DNA of 13,757 nucleotides from Candidatus Bathyarchaeum sp. (GCA_003096235.1 PIXT01000102.1:1-13757), one strand, 5' to 3'. Shown: positions 1 through 7,752, counted from the stretch's first letter. Notes: generated from the letters alone by a model not told the origin. Translations and numbers: made by a program.

Positions 1-261
1 AACTAGACATAATATATGAAGACAAAGAGTTTCCAATCACAAACCAATATACACAAGTATTCTAAAAAACCAACAACTCAATTTATGACAAAACAAAAAC
101 AAAACTTAATTGCCATTTTTGTAGGACGCACTTCAAGTTGTAATAAAAAAGGTGCAGTAACGTAGCCCGAAAATGGAGGAAAACAGGGTTTGATAGAAAA
201 TACTCTACAAATAGAAACTAAATGCTGAACAGTCAGCACATGGTCTTGTGTTGAAAGAACG
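1..261. other. non-coding stretch, no convincing gene
   Basis: This AT-rich stretch lies downstream of the minus-strand gene that ends at 262. A 49-codon plus-strand reading frame (16-165) exists but has a low-complexity Lys/Gln/Thr composition, no ribosome site and no recognisable motif. A small perfect hairpin (TGCTGA, ACAG, TCAGCA; 223-238) is followed on the minus strand by T-rich sequence. A run of six A on the plus strand at about 145-150 reads as a T-run on the minus strand. Either could help end transcription of the 262-1008 gene, because archaeal termination relies mainly on T-runs. I see no tRNA, CRISPR or IS signature. Confidence 0.5.
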
Positions 262-1008
262 TTAGGCTTTGATTTTCTCTTTCTTGATTACCTTTCTGAA
301 CGTTTTGGCGCAGCTTCCGCACTTGTATAAAGCTATTGTCAGTTGGAGTCTTTCACCAGACTTACTAGGCCTTCCAGCCATCTGCCAAGTCTTAGTTGGT
401 TTTGCCAAGGTTTCACATTCAGGGCACTCAGCTACTTCAGGATTTCCTAAAGCGTTTAACAACTCTAACCTAAGGGCTTCGCCAGTGCTGCATATGTTGG
501 TTATTCGTTCAGCCAACTGGGTTTCTTTGAAAACCTCTCTAATCCATCGTGCAAAGTCGTCTCTGTTTTGGTGAAATTCTAAAGAAGCGACTGGAACTTT
601 TGTCATCTTCTTCTTAAGCTCTTCCAGATTGAAGGCAGCCTCAAAGGCTGGTTTGTTGAAAGCTTCGTAAAAGTAGAATCCCCATTCTGGAGTGACTTTT
701 TCTCCCTGTTTTAAAGGAATGTTCAATTTAGGTATATCCCCACAATCCTTTTTATATTCATTCAGAAGACACTTAACTGTTTCTTCCCAGTTTTTGGTGT
801 TCATTCTTCGGTAGAAGACGGTTTCGCGTTTGCGGGGGTCAGCAGAAAAGTTTGTTTCAATATAGCGACTGAATGTTTCTCGAAGGTTTGAACTTCCGCC
901 AAGGTATATCATGACTCGGTTTTTGTCGTAAAAAGCGTAGACACCAGTCTCTTCTGGAACGCCTTTTGCTCTTTCACCCCATAGATACAGGTTACCTTGA
1001 ATCGGCAT
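262..1008 (-). CDS. GIY-YIG-like domain protein with DUF5752-like middle and C-terminal zinc ribbon
   Basis: 248 residues. The N-terminus resembles a GIY-YIG nuclease fold: GVY at 22-24, YLGG at 35-38, Arg43 in the following helix, and a helix ending in a Pro-x-x-Asn element before residue 100, as in UvrC-type domains. The middle (about 140-170; LEFHQNRDDFARWI) resembles the archaeal DUF5752 family, often found with sugar-nucleotide or kinase proteins. The C-terminus has two CxxC pairs (Cys195/198 and Cys230/233) forming a zinc ribbon, then a Lys-rich tail. A role in nucleic-acid binding or cleavage is inferred, not shown. The ATG at 1008 is preferred over a TTG at 1020 because GGGAG sits 5 bases upstream of the ATG and a TATA box predicts an mRNA start near 1019. 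The typical GIY-YIG Gly-Lys/Gln-Ser is Gly-Gly-Ser here, so activity is uncertain. Confidence 0.7.
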   Translation of the reverse strand: MPIQGNLYLWGERAKGVPEETGVYAFYDKNRVMIYLGGSSNLRETFSRYIETNFSADPRKRETVFYRRMNTKNWEETVKCLLNEYKKDCGDIPKLNIPLKQGEKVTPEWGFYFYEAFNKPAFEAAFNLEELKKKMTKVPVASLEFHQNRDDFARWIREVFKETQLAERITNICSTGEALRLELLNALGNPEVAECPECETLAKPTKTWQMAGRPSKSGERLQLTIALYKCGSCAKTFRKVIKKEKIKA

Positions 1009-1040
1009 CTTATCTCCCAATCCAAATAATATGTTAAGCC

Positions 1041-1049
1041 ATATTTATG
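1041..1049 (-). promoter_or_regulatory. TATA box for the GIY-YIG-like gene
   Basis: On the minus strand this reads CATAAATAT, an archaeal TATA element. Its centre is about 26 bp upstream of position 1019, giving a leader of about 11 bases that just contains the GGGAG ribosome site. It indicates that this gene has its own promoter in the 99-bp gap after the nitroreductase gene. Confidence 0.55.
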
Positions 1050-1107
1050 AAGCCTTTGGCGATTTTTTCCATAAATCAGATTTGCAAATGCAATAGAAAC
1101 AAGTTTT

Positions 1108-1704
1108 TTACTGCTTTTTGCACCTATTCCAGCTTACTATGCATTTGAGGCTCCTCTTGGGTACATGCAAGACGCCATCTTCGTCAAGCCAGTATTTTGT
1201 GTCTCCATCAACTACAGATTCAATTATGGGATTTTCTGCAGGATAGCCAAGAGCAACTACCAACGCAACATCAAGATCTTCAGGAACATTCAGTATGGAC
1301 TTCAGTTTCTCTCGGTCAATAGATGCGAGAATACATGAACCTAATCCCACATCATGGGCAACCAAAGAGATGCTCATTGAGGCTATGCTCGCGTCGTGAA
1401 TAGGAGTTCTGCCGTTCTTGTCTAACAATATGACGACGTAAGCGCTAGGCATCTCTTTTTCAGTAGGTTCATATTCAGGTAGATAAACAGCCCAACTTAG
1501 AGTGTTAAAGACTTTTGTTAGCAGCTTTTGGTCATTAACAATTACGTATCTTAGTGGTTGGATATTGCATCCACAAGGCGAAAAACGTGCAGCGTCTACA
1601 CATTTTAACAGCACTTCTTCTGGAACTGCCTTTTGCAGATACATCCTGACGGTTCTACGGCTTTTTATTGTCTCATAAACAGAACCTTTTTCCAAACAGT
1701 TCAT
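1108..1704 (-). CDS. nitroreductase family protein (FMN-dependent oxidoreductase)
   Basis: 198 residues, the usual size for a single-domain nitroreductase. Family marks: SRRTVRMY at 15-22 (phosphate contact of FMN), SPCGCNIQP at about 42-50 (normally SPSxxNxQPW), the central helix with GLGSC near 121-125, and VALGYPAENP near 150-159. Members are homodimers that bind FMN and reduce nitroaromatics, quinones or related compounds with NAD(P)H; the substrate cannot be read from sequence. The two cysteines in the flavin loop (CGC) are unusual. The gene begins 28 bp after the THEP1 stop, so the two probably share a transcript. The ATG at 1704 directly abuts AGGAG, leaving no normal spacer; a TTG three codons downstream would have a 9-base spacer and could be the real start. 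Confidence 0.85.
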   Translation of the reverse strand: MNCLEKGSVYETIKSRRTVRMYLQKAVPEEVLLKCVDAARFSPCGCNIQPLRYVIVNDQKLLTKVFNTLSWAVYLPEYEPTEKEMPSAYVVILLDKNGRTPIHDASIASMSISLVAHDVGLGSCILASIDREKLKSILNVPEDLDVALVVALGYPAENPIIESVVDGDTKYWLDEDGVLHVPKRSLKCIVSWNRCKKQ

Positions 1705-1732
1705 CTCCTAGCATTTAGAACCCTTTAAGCCA

Positions 1733-2275
1733 TCAAATTAAACATTCGCTTATCTTGTCAGCAATCAAGTTTTGAAGCTCTTCTCGGTTATTGTAGGTTA
1801 CATTAAGAACCTCTGTGTCATCCCTTGTTTTGATATGGTCAACCAAAGGGGTACTTAGCTTGTAGTGGATGGTGCCTAGCAATGGTTTGTTAGATTCTAT
1901 AGCTTGAACTAAAGCTTCACTAAAGGCAGTTGACAACAGTTCCATTGGACCAATCTCATCAACAGCTATTACATCTGCATTTTTAATAGAGTCAAGAAGG
2001 GCACCTGCGCCTAATACATCAAGGTCTGTTAGGTTAACAGTGTATTTGCCTATTTTGGGACCTGTCTGCTGGTTTATGTGAGCTAACCATCCTCTTTGTC
2101 CAGTGGAGACGTCCATAAGTTCGAAGCCCACTCTTGTTCCTCCTTCACGAACCTCACGGCAGACCATGCCGCCGACTTCACAGTCTCTGTTCTTGAGTTC
2201 TCTTACGGTTCGACGAAATACACTTGTTTTGCCAATTCCTGGCGGTCCGGTCAAAAGTATTATTCGCTTCAGCAT
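1733..2275 (-). CDS. THEP1-type nucleoside-triphosphatase
   Basis: 180 residues, the normal length for the archaeal/bacterial THEP1 (NTPase_1) family, which hydrolyses ATP, GTP and other NTPs to NDPs in the cytoplasm; the physiological role is poorly known. Walker A is TGPPGIGKT at 9-17. The family signature GGMVCREVREGG follows at 35-46 with RVGFEL after it. Walker B with the family-specific tail is VDEIGPMEL at 105-113. The start is placed at the ATG ending at 2275 because the P-loop should lie near the N-terminus and AGGTGA lies just upstream; the longer in-frame form would add 23 unrelated residues. It is divergent from trm1 and upstream of the nitroreductase gene. Confidence 0.9.
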   Translation of the reverse strand: MLKRIILLTGPPGIGKTSVFRRTVRELKNRDCEVGGMVCREVREGGTRVGFELMDVSTGQRGWLAHINQQTGPKIGKYTVNLTDLDVLGAGALLDSIKNADVIAVDEIGPMELLSTAFSEALVQAIESNKPLLGTIHYKLSTPLVDHIKTRDDTEVLNVTYNNREELQNLIADKISECLI

Positions 2276-2320
2276 TGTCACCTTGCTTTCGGCTAGACTA
2301 ACCCTAATATCTAGTGGTGA

Positions 2321-2329
2321 TAATAAAAG
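2321..2329. promoter_or_regulatory. TATA-like element between THEP1 and trm1
   Basis: TAATAAAAG on the plus strand is centred about 26 bp upstream of 2351, which would give trm1 a leader of about 8 bases. The same A/T stretch read on the minus strand (TTTTATTA) could place a THEP1 start near 2298, a leader of about 23 bases containing AGGTGA. One element may therefore serve both divergent genes, though two overlapping boxes are equally possible. Confidence 0.45.
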
Positions 2330-2358
2330 CTTCAGTGCGCACATAGGAGCAATAAAGG

Positions 2359-3567
2359 TTGAACTTTAGTTTCCCAACTGAAACAATAAACGAGGGAAAA
2401 GTCAAGGTAGTGGTGCCGAAGCTAAGCGCTTACAAAAAAAAGCCGTCAGATTATGCTCCATCTAAAGCGCCAGTATTCTATAATCCCACAATGGAACTGA
2501 ACAGAGACTTGGCAGTTTTAGCACTACAAGCGCATCAGAAACTGTTAGGACAAGAAGTTTCAGTCTCTGAACCACTAACGGGATGTGGACTTCGAGGCAC
2601 CAGATTTGCGGTTGAGGTTGATGGCATCCACAAAGTTGTTGTCAATGATATTAAACCAGAAGCAACAAAGATTGCAGGTTTTAACGCTGAAATGAACGGC
2701 GTAGCAGACATTGTCTATGTGGCTAACCAAGACGCTAACCTTTTTCTCAGCAGACATGCAGCGCCCAGACATCGATTTGATTATATTGATGTTGACCCGT
2801 TTGGACCTCCCGTCCCATACATGGATTCTGCAATAAGGTCTCTTCGCAACGGCGGCTTGCTTGCTTTAACCGCCACAGACATGGCGCCATTATGTGGAGT
2901 GCATCCAAGAGCGTGCCTACGAAAGTATGGTGGAGTTCCGCTGCGCACAGAGTATTGCCATGAGTTGGCTGTTCGCCTCGTGTCATGATGCCTAACTATG
3001 ATGGCTGCAAAACATGAAATAGGAACAGATGTAGTGTTTAGCCACAGCATAGACCATTATGTTCGAGCTTACGCAGTTATCAAGTATGGCGCTAAAGTAG
3101 CAGACAAGAGCGTACAACAGATGGGATACATTCTCCACTGCTTTTCGTGTTTTCACAGGGAAACAGCTTCAGGAATAACTGCTCCACTAAAACAGGCTTG
3201 CCCAGTTTGTGGAACAAAGTTGAAAACCGCAGGACCATTATGGCTTGGCAGAATTGCGGACAAAAACTTCTGTTTTTTGATGGAAAAAGAGTTAGAAAAA
3301 AGAAACTTTAGACAAACAAGGAAACTTCACAAGACATTGTCTCTTATCCAAAATGAGGCTGAGGCACAGATCACATATTATTGTGTGGACAAAATCTGTG
3401 ACAAGTTGAATTTGCCTGTTCCGCCTCAAAAGAAGGTGCTTGATAAAATAAGGGAAAAAGGGTTTCAGGCTGTTTTAACTCATTTCAACAGCAGAGGCTT
3501 CAAGACAGATGCCCCAGCAGACATAGTAAAAGACGTTATTACAGTTTTAGCGCCACAAAAAAGGTAA
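2359..3567 (+). pseudogene. trm1: tRNA (guanine26-N2)-dimethyltransferase, interrupted by an in-frame TGA
   Basis: Trm1 uses S-adenosylmethionine to methylate G26 of tRNA. The full reading frame would be about 401 residues, close to the archaeal norm of about 380. Visible marks: FYNPTMELNRD at 40-50, SAM motif I EPLTGCGLRGTRF at 71-83, VVVNDIKPEA at 93-102, the DPFGPP motif at 146-151, TATDMAPLCG at 171-180 and PLRTEYCHELAVR near 194-206. The C-terminal half has the zinc-binding CFSC and CPVC pairs. Codon 210 (2986-2988) is TGA, and the same frame continues at once with MAAKHEIG and normal Trm1 sequence to the TAA at 3565. Nothing suggests a reading-frame change. TGA ends other genes here (THEP1, fumA, radA), so it is a true stop. 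The start is TTG, with GGAG 9 bases upstream. It could be a recent nonsense mutation, an assembly error or a readthrough case. Confidence 0.85.
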
Positions 3568-3568
3568 T

Positions 3569-4171
3569 TTATGTTATGCCTAGTTTTTTGTAGATTGCAT
3601 GTTTTTGTGTTTCAGCTTTGTGTTGTACTTTTTCGAATAGATTGTTTCCGTGGGCATCTATTGCCACGGTTAAGGGTCCGAAGCCCTCAACTTCCAGTAT
3701 CCACATGGCTTCCGGCATACCCAAGTCACTCCACTCTACACCTTTCACCTGTTTTATGGCTTTGGCTGCCAGAACAGCAGCGCCTCCAGTTAATGCACCA
3801 TAAACTGCGCCGTACTGTTTCATGGCGTTAACGGTTTTCTTGCCCATTCCGCCTTTCCCAACAACGACACGAACCTTGAAGTTTTTGATAAACTCATCTT
3901 GAAACAGTTCCATACGTGTACTTGTAGTTGGTCCAGCAGCTACCACTGTCCAGTTCCCAGCCTCCTTTTTTACTATGGGTCCACAATGAAAAACTGCTAA
4001 ACCATCCAGATTGATGGGCAACGGTTTTCCTTGTTTATACATGTTTAGTGCTCTTCTGTGTGCAGAATCCCTTGCAGTAACGATTGTTCCAGTAAGGTAG
4101 ATTGTGTCGTTTACGGCTAGTTTTTTAACGTCTTTTTCGGAAATTGGGGTTGTAAGCTTGTAAACGGTCAT
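3569..4171 (-). CDS. fumB: class I fumarate hydratase, beta (C-terminal) subunit
   Basis: 200 residues. This is the second half of the oxygen-sensitive [4Fe-4S] fumarase that interconverts fumarate and malate in the cytoplasm. Family marks: YLTGTIVTARDSAHRR at about 26-41, FHCGPIVKK near 63-71, AGPTTSTRM near 79-87 and VGKGGMG near 103-109. The ATG at 4171 is chosen because TGA of the alpha subunit ends just 4 bases before it and AGGTGG lies about 10 bases upstream; the longer in-frame form would overlap the alpha gene. It works as a heteromer with the alpha subunit. Its stop lies one base from the stop of the convergent trm1. L(+)-tartrate dehydratase is a related alternative. Confidence 0.9.
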   Translation of the reverse strand: MTVYKLTTPISEKDVKKLAVNDTIYLTGTIVTARDSAHRRALNMYKQGKPLPINLDGLAVFHCGPIVKKEAGNWTVVAAGPTTSTRMELFQDEFIKNFKVRVVVGKGGMGKKTVNAMKQYGAVYGALTGGAAVLAAKAIKQVKGVEWSDLGMPEAMWILEVEGFGPLTVAIDAHGNNLFEKVQHKAETQKHAIYKKLGIT

Positions 4172-4175
4172 AATT

Positions 4176-5057
4176 TCAAGCCACCTTATGAGATAAATAT
4201 TCGATTTTTCCGTCAGCGTGGATACGTGCTGAGGCTCTTCGGGCAGCCCAGCATTGAACCACAACGGCTACAGGGTATGATGCGGGGTGCCTGTGAGCGT
4301 AATCAACTTTTACATCCAGAACTGTTGTTTTGCCTCCCAAGCCCATGGGTCCGATTCCTGTCGAGTTTGCGGCTTCACGCAGCTGCTGTTCAAGTTTAGC
4401 TAGTTCAGGGTTAGGATTTTGTTGATTCAGGGGCATTAGCAGAGTCTGTTTGGCTAGATTCATTGCTATGTCAGCGCCTCCCCCGACTGCTACGCCTAAG
4501 ACGGTTGGGGGGCAAGGTTTTGCGCCAGCTTTGATCACGGTATCGACAACGAACTTTTTGAGTCCAGTTATTCCTTGGCTTGGGCTAAGCATGCCCAGGG
4601 CTGAAACGTTTTCTGAGCCGCCTCCCTTGGGTAATACTGTGATTTCCAAAGTGTTCCCGGGCACTATTTCCCAGTGTATGTATGGAACATGTCTTCCGGT
4701 GTTGTCTTCCGTGTTTTTTTGGGTAAATGGTTCAACAGCGTTAGGACGAAGGGGCACCTGTTTAGTTGCCCGTAATGTGGCTTTGCGTAGAGCGTCTTCA
4801 ATTTGGTCTAGTCCATCTAGCTTACTGCCTGCCTTAACATAAAAGATTACAACGCCCGTGTCTTGGCACATTGGAGCCCGCTTTTTTTCAGCCAACTCCA
4901 CATTATCTAAAATGGCTTTTAGTTGAGACCTTCCAATGGGGTCATCTTCTTTGCTGTAAGCCAGTTTGAGAGCATCTTTCACGTCTTGCGGTAGCTCTGT
5001 GACCGCCAGTTGCAAAAGTTTGACTGCTACGTTTTCCACAATTTGCCCAGAGACCAA
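4176..5057 (-). CDS. fumA: class I fumarate hydratase, alpha (N-terminal) subunit
   Basis: 293 residues. It carries the [4Fe-4S] ligands expected for class I fumarase: Cys64 in APMCQDTG, Cys182 in KPCPPTVLG and Cys269 in QCWAARR. Other marks are GRHVPYIHWEIVPG near 121-134, LPKGGGSEN at 142-150, LSPSQG at 157-162 and GIGPMGLGGKTT at 234-245. With the beta subunit it converts fumarate to malate. The start is set at TTG 5057: AAGGAG lies 9 bases upstream, the TATA box at 5097-5105 predicts an mRNA start near 5075, and the family normally begins just before the IVENV-type helix. An in-frame ATG at 5135 lies upstream of that TATA box and would add 26 unrelated residues. It is the first gene of a two-gene operon. 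Confidence 0.9.
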   Translation of the reverse strand: MVSGQIVENVAVKLLQLAVTELPQDVKDALKLAYSKEDDPIGRSQLKAILDNVELAEKKRAPMCQDTGVVIFYVKAGSKLDGLDQIEDALRKATLRATKQVPLRPNAVEPFTQKNTEDNTGRHVPYIHWEIVPGNTLEITVLPKGGGSENVSALGMLSPSQGITGLKKFVVDTVIKAGAKPCPPTVLGVAVGGGADIAMNLAKQTLLMPLNQQNPNPELAKLEQQLREAANSTGIGPMGLGGKTTVLDVKVDYAHRHPASYPVAVVVQCWAARRASARIHADGKIEYLSHKVA

Positions 5058-5096
5058 ATGTGTCCGCTCCTTAAAGAGCAAAGTTAGAAGATATGC

Positions 5097-5105
5097 CTTA
5101 TACTT
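5097..5105 (-). promoter_or_regulatory. TATA box for the fumarate hydratase operon
   Basis: On the minus strand this reads AGTATAAGG preceded by an A-rich stretch. Its centre is about 26 bp upstream of 5075, which leaves an 18-base leader carrying AAGGAG before the TTG start at 5057. This placement is the main argument against the longer ORF start at 5135. Confidence 0.55.
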
Positions 5106-5171
5106 TTTGCTACAGAATCTTTTTTGTTTCAGCAATTGTTTATCGAATGTTTTATTTGATATATCGTCTAA

Positions 5172-5180
5172 CTTAAATAC
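5172..5180 (+). promoter_or_regulatory. TATA box for radA
   Basis: CTTAAATAC is centred about 26 bp upstream of 5202, predicting a leader of about 21 bases with GAGG about 8 bases before the ATG at 5223. It lies back to back with the fumarase promoter in the 165-bp divergent gap. Confidence 0.5.
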
Positions 5181-5222
5181 GCACCAAACTATTGCTTCTA
5201 AATCTGGAACTGAGGCGCCAAA

Positions 5223-6209
5223 ATGAGTGAAGGGGCAGCCCTAGAAAAAAAGAGATACGAATGCTTAGAAGACCTTGAGATAGGGACTATTATGTCCAAA
5301 AAGCTGCGGGAGCTAGGATTTCATACAGTTGAAAATCTTGCCATGGCTACAGCCAAGGAGATAGAGCAGGCGGGAATAGACAAAAAAACCGCCAAAAAGC
5401 TGATTCGCAAAGCTCGCTTAAGCATGCCGCTCCAGTTCATCAGGGGAGACGAACTGGTTAAGATGCGACAAAACATTTTGCGTGTGACTACGGGAAGCAA
5501 CATGTTGGATAAACTGTTGGGTGGGGGAATTGAATCCCAGTCAATCACGGAATTTTATGGCGAATATGGAAGCGGCAAGAGCCAGATTTGCCATCAGCTG
5601 TGTGTAAATGTGCAGTTGCCTTCTGAGCAGGGCGGTTTGGGCGGCGCAGCACTATACATAGACACAGAGAACACTTTTAGAACTGAACGGATTTTTCAGA
5701 TGGCAAAGAATGTCGGGTTAGACCCAGAAGAGGCAATCAAGAACATCATTTTTGCTGAGGCATATACGTCGGATCATCAAATGTTTTTGTTAGAAAACGC
5801 AGATAAGGTAATTAAAGAAAACAACGTCCGCTTAATTATTGTTGATTCTTTGACGTCCCACTTTAGAAGCGAGTATCTAGGCAGAGAAATGCTGCAAGAA
5901 CGACAACAAAAACTCAACAAACACATGCACATGCTGATTCGGCTTTCCAGAGCATTTAATGCGGTGGCTGTTGTTACAAATCAGGTTATGTCCAAGCCAG
6001 ACGTGTTCTTTGGTGATGGAATACATCCAGTAGGCGGTCACATAGTGGCGCATACTAGTCACACTCGTGTTTTTCTTCGAAAGTCTGCTCGTGGACCAGT
6101 AAGAATTGCACGTCTTGTTTCTAGTCCATACTTGCCAGAGGGGGAAGGAATATTCAGGGTTTCTGAAAGAGGAATAGAGGATGTTAACGCAAATGAAACG
6201 GAGAGTTGA
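5223..6209 (+). CDS. radA: archaeal DNA repair and recombination protein RadA
   Basis: 328 residues, the usual size. RadA is the archaeal RecA/Rad51-family ATPase that polymerises on single-stranded DNA and drives strand exchange. Domains in order: N-terminal helix-hairpin-helix region at about 13-65, linker with an FxxA-like polymerisation motif (FIRG, 72-75), Walker A GEYGSGKSQ at 113-121, Walker B LIIVDS at 204-209, the L1 region EYLGREMLQERQQ at 217-229, the L2 DNA-binding loop around 252-276 (NQVMSKPD to GGHIVAH) and SPYLPEGEG near 301-309. No intein is present. It is divergent from fumarase and ends 5 bases before the next gene, probably as a two-gene transcript. Confidence 0.97.
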   Translation: MSEGAALEKKRYECLEDLEIGTIMSKKLRELGFHTVENLAMATAKEIEQAGIDKKTAKKLIRKARLSMPLQFIRGDELVKMRQNILRVTTGSNMLDKLLGGGIESQSITEFYGEYGSGKSQICHQLCVNVQLPSEQGGLGGAALYIDTENTFRTERIFQMAKNVGLDPEEAIKNIIFAEAYTSDHQMFLLENADKVIKENNVRLIIVDSLTSHFRSEYLGREMLQERQQKLNKHMHMLIRLSRAFNAVAVVTNQVMSKPDVFFGDGIHPVGGHIVAHTSHTRVFLRKSARGPVRIARLVSSPYLPEGEGIFRVSERGIEDVNANETES

Positions 6210-6214
6210 TTAAG

Positions 6215-6607
6215 ATGCCAATTTCAAAGATGTTTGTAGTCAGGTTCTTTCAGCTTTTGAAGGGAAGAAAATTTGCTGAAGCAGAACGTGTACTTGAACG
6301 AATTAGACAAAAAACAAACGAGACCGAATGGAACAGTGGATACATTCATGCTCTTGATGGGGTGCTTCTTGCGCAGAAATCAAATGATTCCTATGCGTTT
6401 GTAACGAACATGAACTTGGAAGATGAAAAGGAGCTGAAAAAGAGCCGAAAAGAGTTCTTGAAAGAATATAAAAACAAGATTCACTCAGATTTTGACCGCG
6501 GCTTCTTTGCTGCATGGGCAGACTACATGCTAATATCAGTAAGGGAACTAAAAAACGCAGAAACCCCCAAGCAACCAGCAAAACTTGAGAAACAAGAACA
6601 AACATGA
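6215..6607 (+). CDS. small hypothetical protein downstream of radA
   Basis: 130 residues. I do not recognise a family. It is predicted mainly helical and charged, has no signal peptide or membrane segment, and ends in a Lys/Glu/Gln-rich tail. Features include an N-terminal helix with RFFQLLKGRKFAEAERVL (helical-repeat-like) and an aromatic patch FDRGFFAAWADYMLI near 96-110. The ATG at 6215 lies 5 bases after the radA stop, with GGAG about 11 bases upstream. A TTG at 6206 would leave only 2 bases after GGAGAG and is less likely. Close coupling to radA suggests co-expression, but a role in recombination is only a guess. Confidence 0.7.
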   Translation: MPISKMFVVRFFQLLKGRKFAEAERVLERIRQKTNETEWNSGYIHALDGVLLAQKSNDSYAFVTNMNLEDEKELKKSRKEFLKEYKNKIHSDFDRGFFAAWADYMLISVRELKNAETPKQPAKLEKQEQT

Positions 6608-6836
6608 CAAACAGGCTGCTTAGCGGCAACTTGGGTTTATGAGAAAGGAAAATAATTAAATTAGATAACCAAAAAAGGCAAAAACTAAAAACGAAAGCAA
6701 GTGTCAAGATTTCTTTTCAGGAGTTTCTTCTAGCGCTATTGAAAGAATATATTTCATGGGAACTAGATTAAAACAAACTTTCGGGTATAATGTCAAAAGT
6801 TTTAGTAGATATGGCTTTAGAAATAATTGTTTTAGC

Positions 6837-7712
6837 CTACTGGATATGGAAGATTTCGAGAAACTTTGATTTATCTTTAATAATATCAACAATTTCACTA
6901 GTGCCCAAGATTCCTTTTTCAGTTATTATCCCAGTTATCAGAATCGGGGGAACAAGATCAAAACCGCTTTTCAACGTGACGTTCTTGCCCAGATAGCTTA
7001 ATGTATTTGCTTTTGTGGTTTCGCAAACAGAATAGAAAGGAATCCCGCAGTCCTTTGATGCAACTGCAAGATCGTATGTTGGGGTTCCGTTTACAACTGA
7101 GCCGTCACAAGCTATGCTATCGGCACCAACCAAAACGCATCTTGTTTTTGGAACATACTTGCAGATTTTGTTGTCAGGAAAAACTTGTACAGAAACATTA
7201 ATGGATTCAAGGAAATGTGCCAAGATCTGACCGTAACAAACTCTGCCAGTTTTTGACTCTGCAACAAAGACTTTGAAATTTTTTCCCTGCAGTTTCGCCA
7301 GTTTCAAGCTTTCACAAACGGTAGAACTGTAGCTGCAAGTTGCTAGACAAACAGAATCCTCAATTAGGGCGGCTGCATTCTGAGCAGATTCCTTGACAGC
7401 AATTTCAGATTGTTTACATAATTTGTCTATCTGCGATAAAGCAAACTTTTGAACAACAGTTAAATCATGCACATCCAAAGTGTTAACTTCATAAACAATT
7501 TGCGCCACCAAATTTTGGACAGGAACCATGTTGGGTCGCGCATCAAAAAGCAGTCTACCAACTTCGCTGAAATCTTCTACAAATCCTGTACATGATGTAT
7601 TTTTGTTTGTTTGCACAAAAAATCTGAGGACTCCTAAAGCGTTTCGGGCAATCTGACTAGCCCCACTCGACCAGTCACATCTGATTTCATTAATTTTGTC
7701 AGAAAGTTGCAT
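6837..7712 (-). CDS. eIF2B alpha/beta/delta-family protein (aIF2B-like)
   Basis: 291 residues. Family marks: N-terminal helices with GASQIARNAL at 17-26, DARPNMVPVQNLVAQI at 57-72, a strand-turn TCSYSST at 125-131, the KVFVAESKTG region at 147-156, and the signature VGADSIACDGSVVNGT at 195-210 followed by LAVASKDCGIPFYSV. This superfamily includes eIF2B regulatory subunits, ribose-1,5-bisphosphate isomerase (AMP degradation) and methylthioribose-1-phosphate isomerase. From memory, the isomerases carry Cys in a T-H-C-type turn; here the matching turn looks like the T-x-x-Y-S form of eIF2B, so a non-isomerase role is favoured but not settled. Cysteine content is high. The ATG at 7712 is set by the family N-terminus and a TATA box giving a 10-base leader; the open frame up to 7979 is not coding. 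Confidence 0.8.
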   Translation of the reverse strand: MQLSDKINEIRCDWSSGASQIARNALGVLRFFVQTNKNTSCTGFVEDFSEVGRLLFDARPNMVPVQNLVAQIVYEVNTLDVHDLTVVQKFALSQIDKLCKQSEIAVKESAQNAAALIEDSVCLATCSYSSTVCESLKLAKLQGKNFKVFVAESKTGRVCYGQILAHFLESINVSVQVFPDNKICKYVPKTRCVLVGADSIACDGSVVNGTPTYDLAVASKDCGIPFYSVCETTKANTLSYLGKNVTLKSGFDLVPPILITGIITEKGILGTSEIVDIIKDKSKFLEIFHIQ

Positions 7713-7743
7713 TCTCACACAAGTCGCACAGTAATTTGAACAA

Positions 7744-7752
7744 CTTATATTT
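7744..7752 (-). promoter_or_regulatory. TATA box for the eIF2B-family gene
   Basis: On the minus strand this reads AAATATAAG. Its centre is about 26 bp upstream of 7722, which predicts a very short leader before the ATG at 7712 and supports that start over the longer open frame. Confidence 0.55.

Noticed and set aside
16..165. 49-codon plus-strand open frame near the left edge
   Set aside because: Low-complexity Lys/Gln/Thr composition, no ribosome site or motif, and AT-rich context make chance the better explanation.
2276..2344. 23-residue extension of THEP1
   Set aside because: It would move the P-loop away from the N-terminus; ATG 2275 has a good ribosome site and gives the family length.
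2998..3567. Independent C-terminal Trm1 gene starting at ATG 2998
   Set aside because: Same frame as the N-terminal part, no ribosome site, and the start would fall within a conserved helix; a nonsense codon is simpler.
5058..5135. ATG start at 5135 for the fumarase alpha subunit
   Set aside because: It lies upstream of the likely TATA box; the TTG at 5057 has AAGGAG and fits the family start.
6704..6898. 64-residue minus-strand frame overlapping the end of the eIF2B-family gene
   Set aside because: Low-complexity Leu/Lys/Ser sequence overlapping a real gene on the same strand, with no motif or ribosome site.
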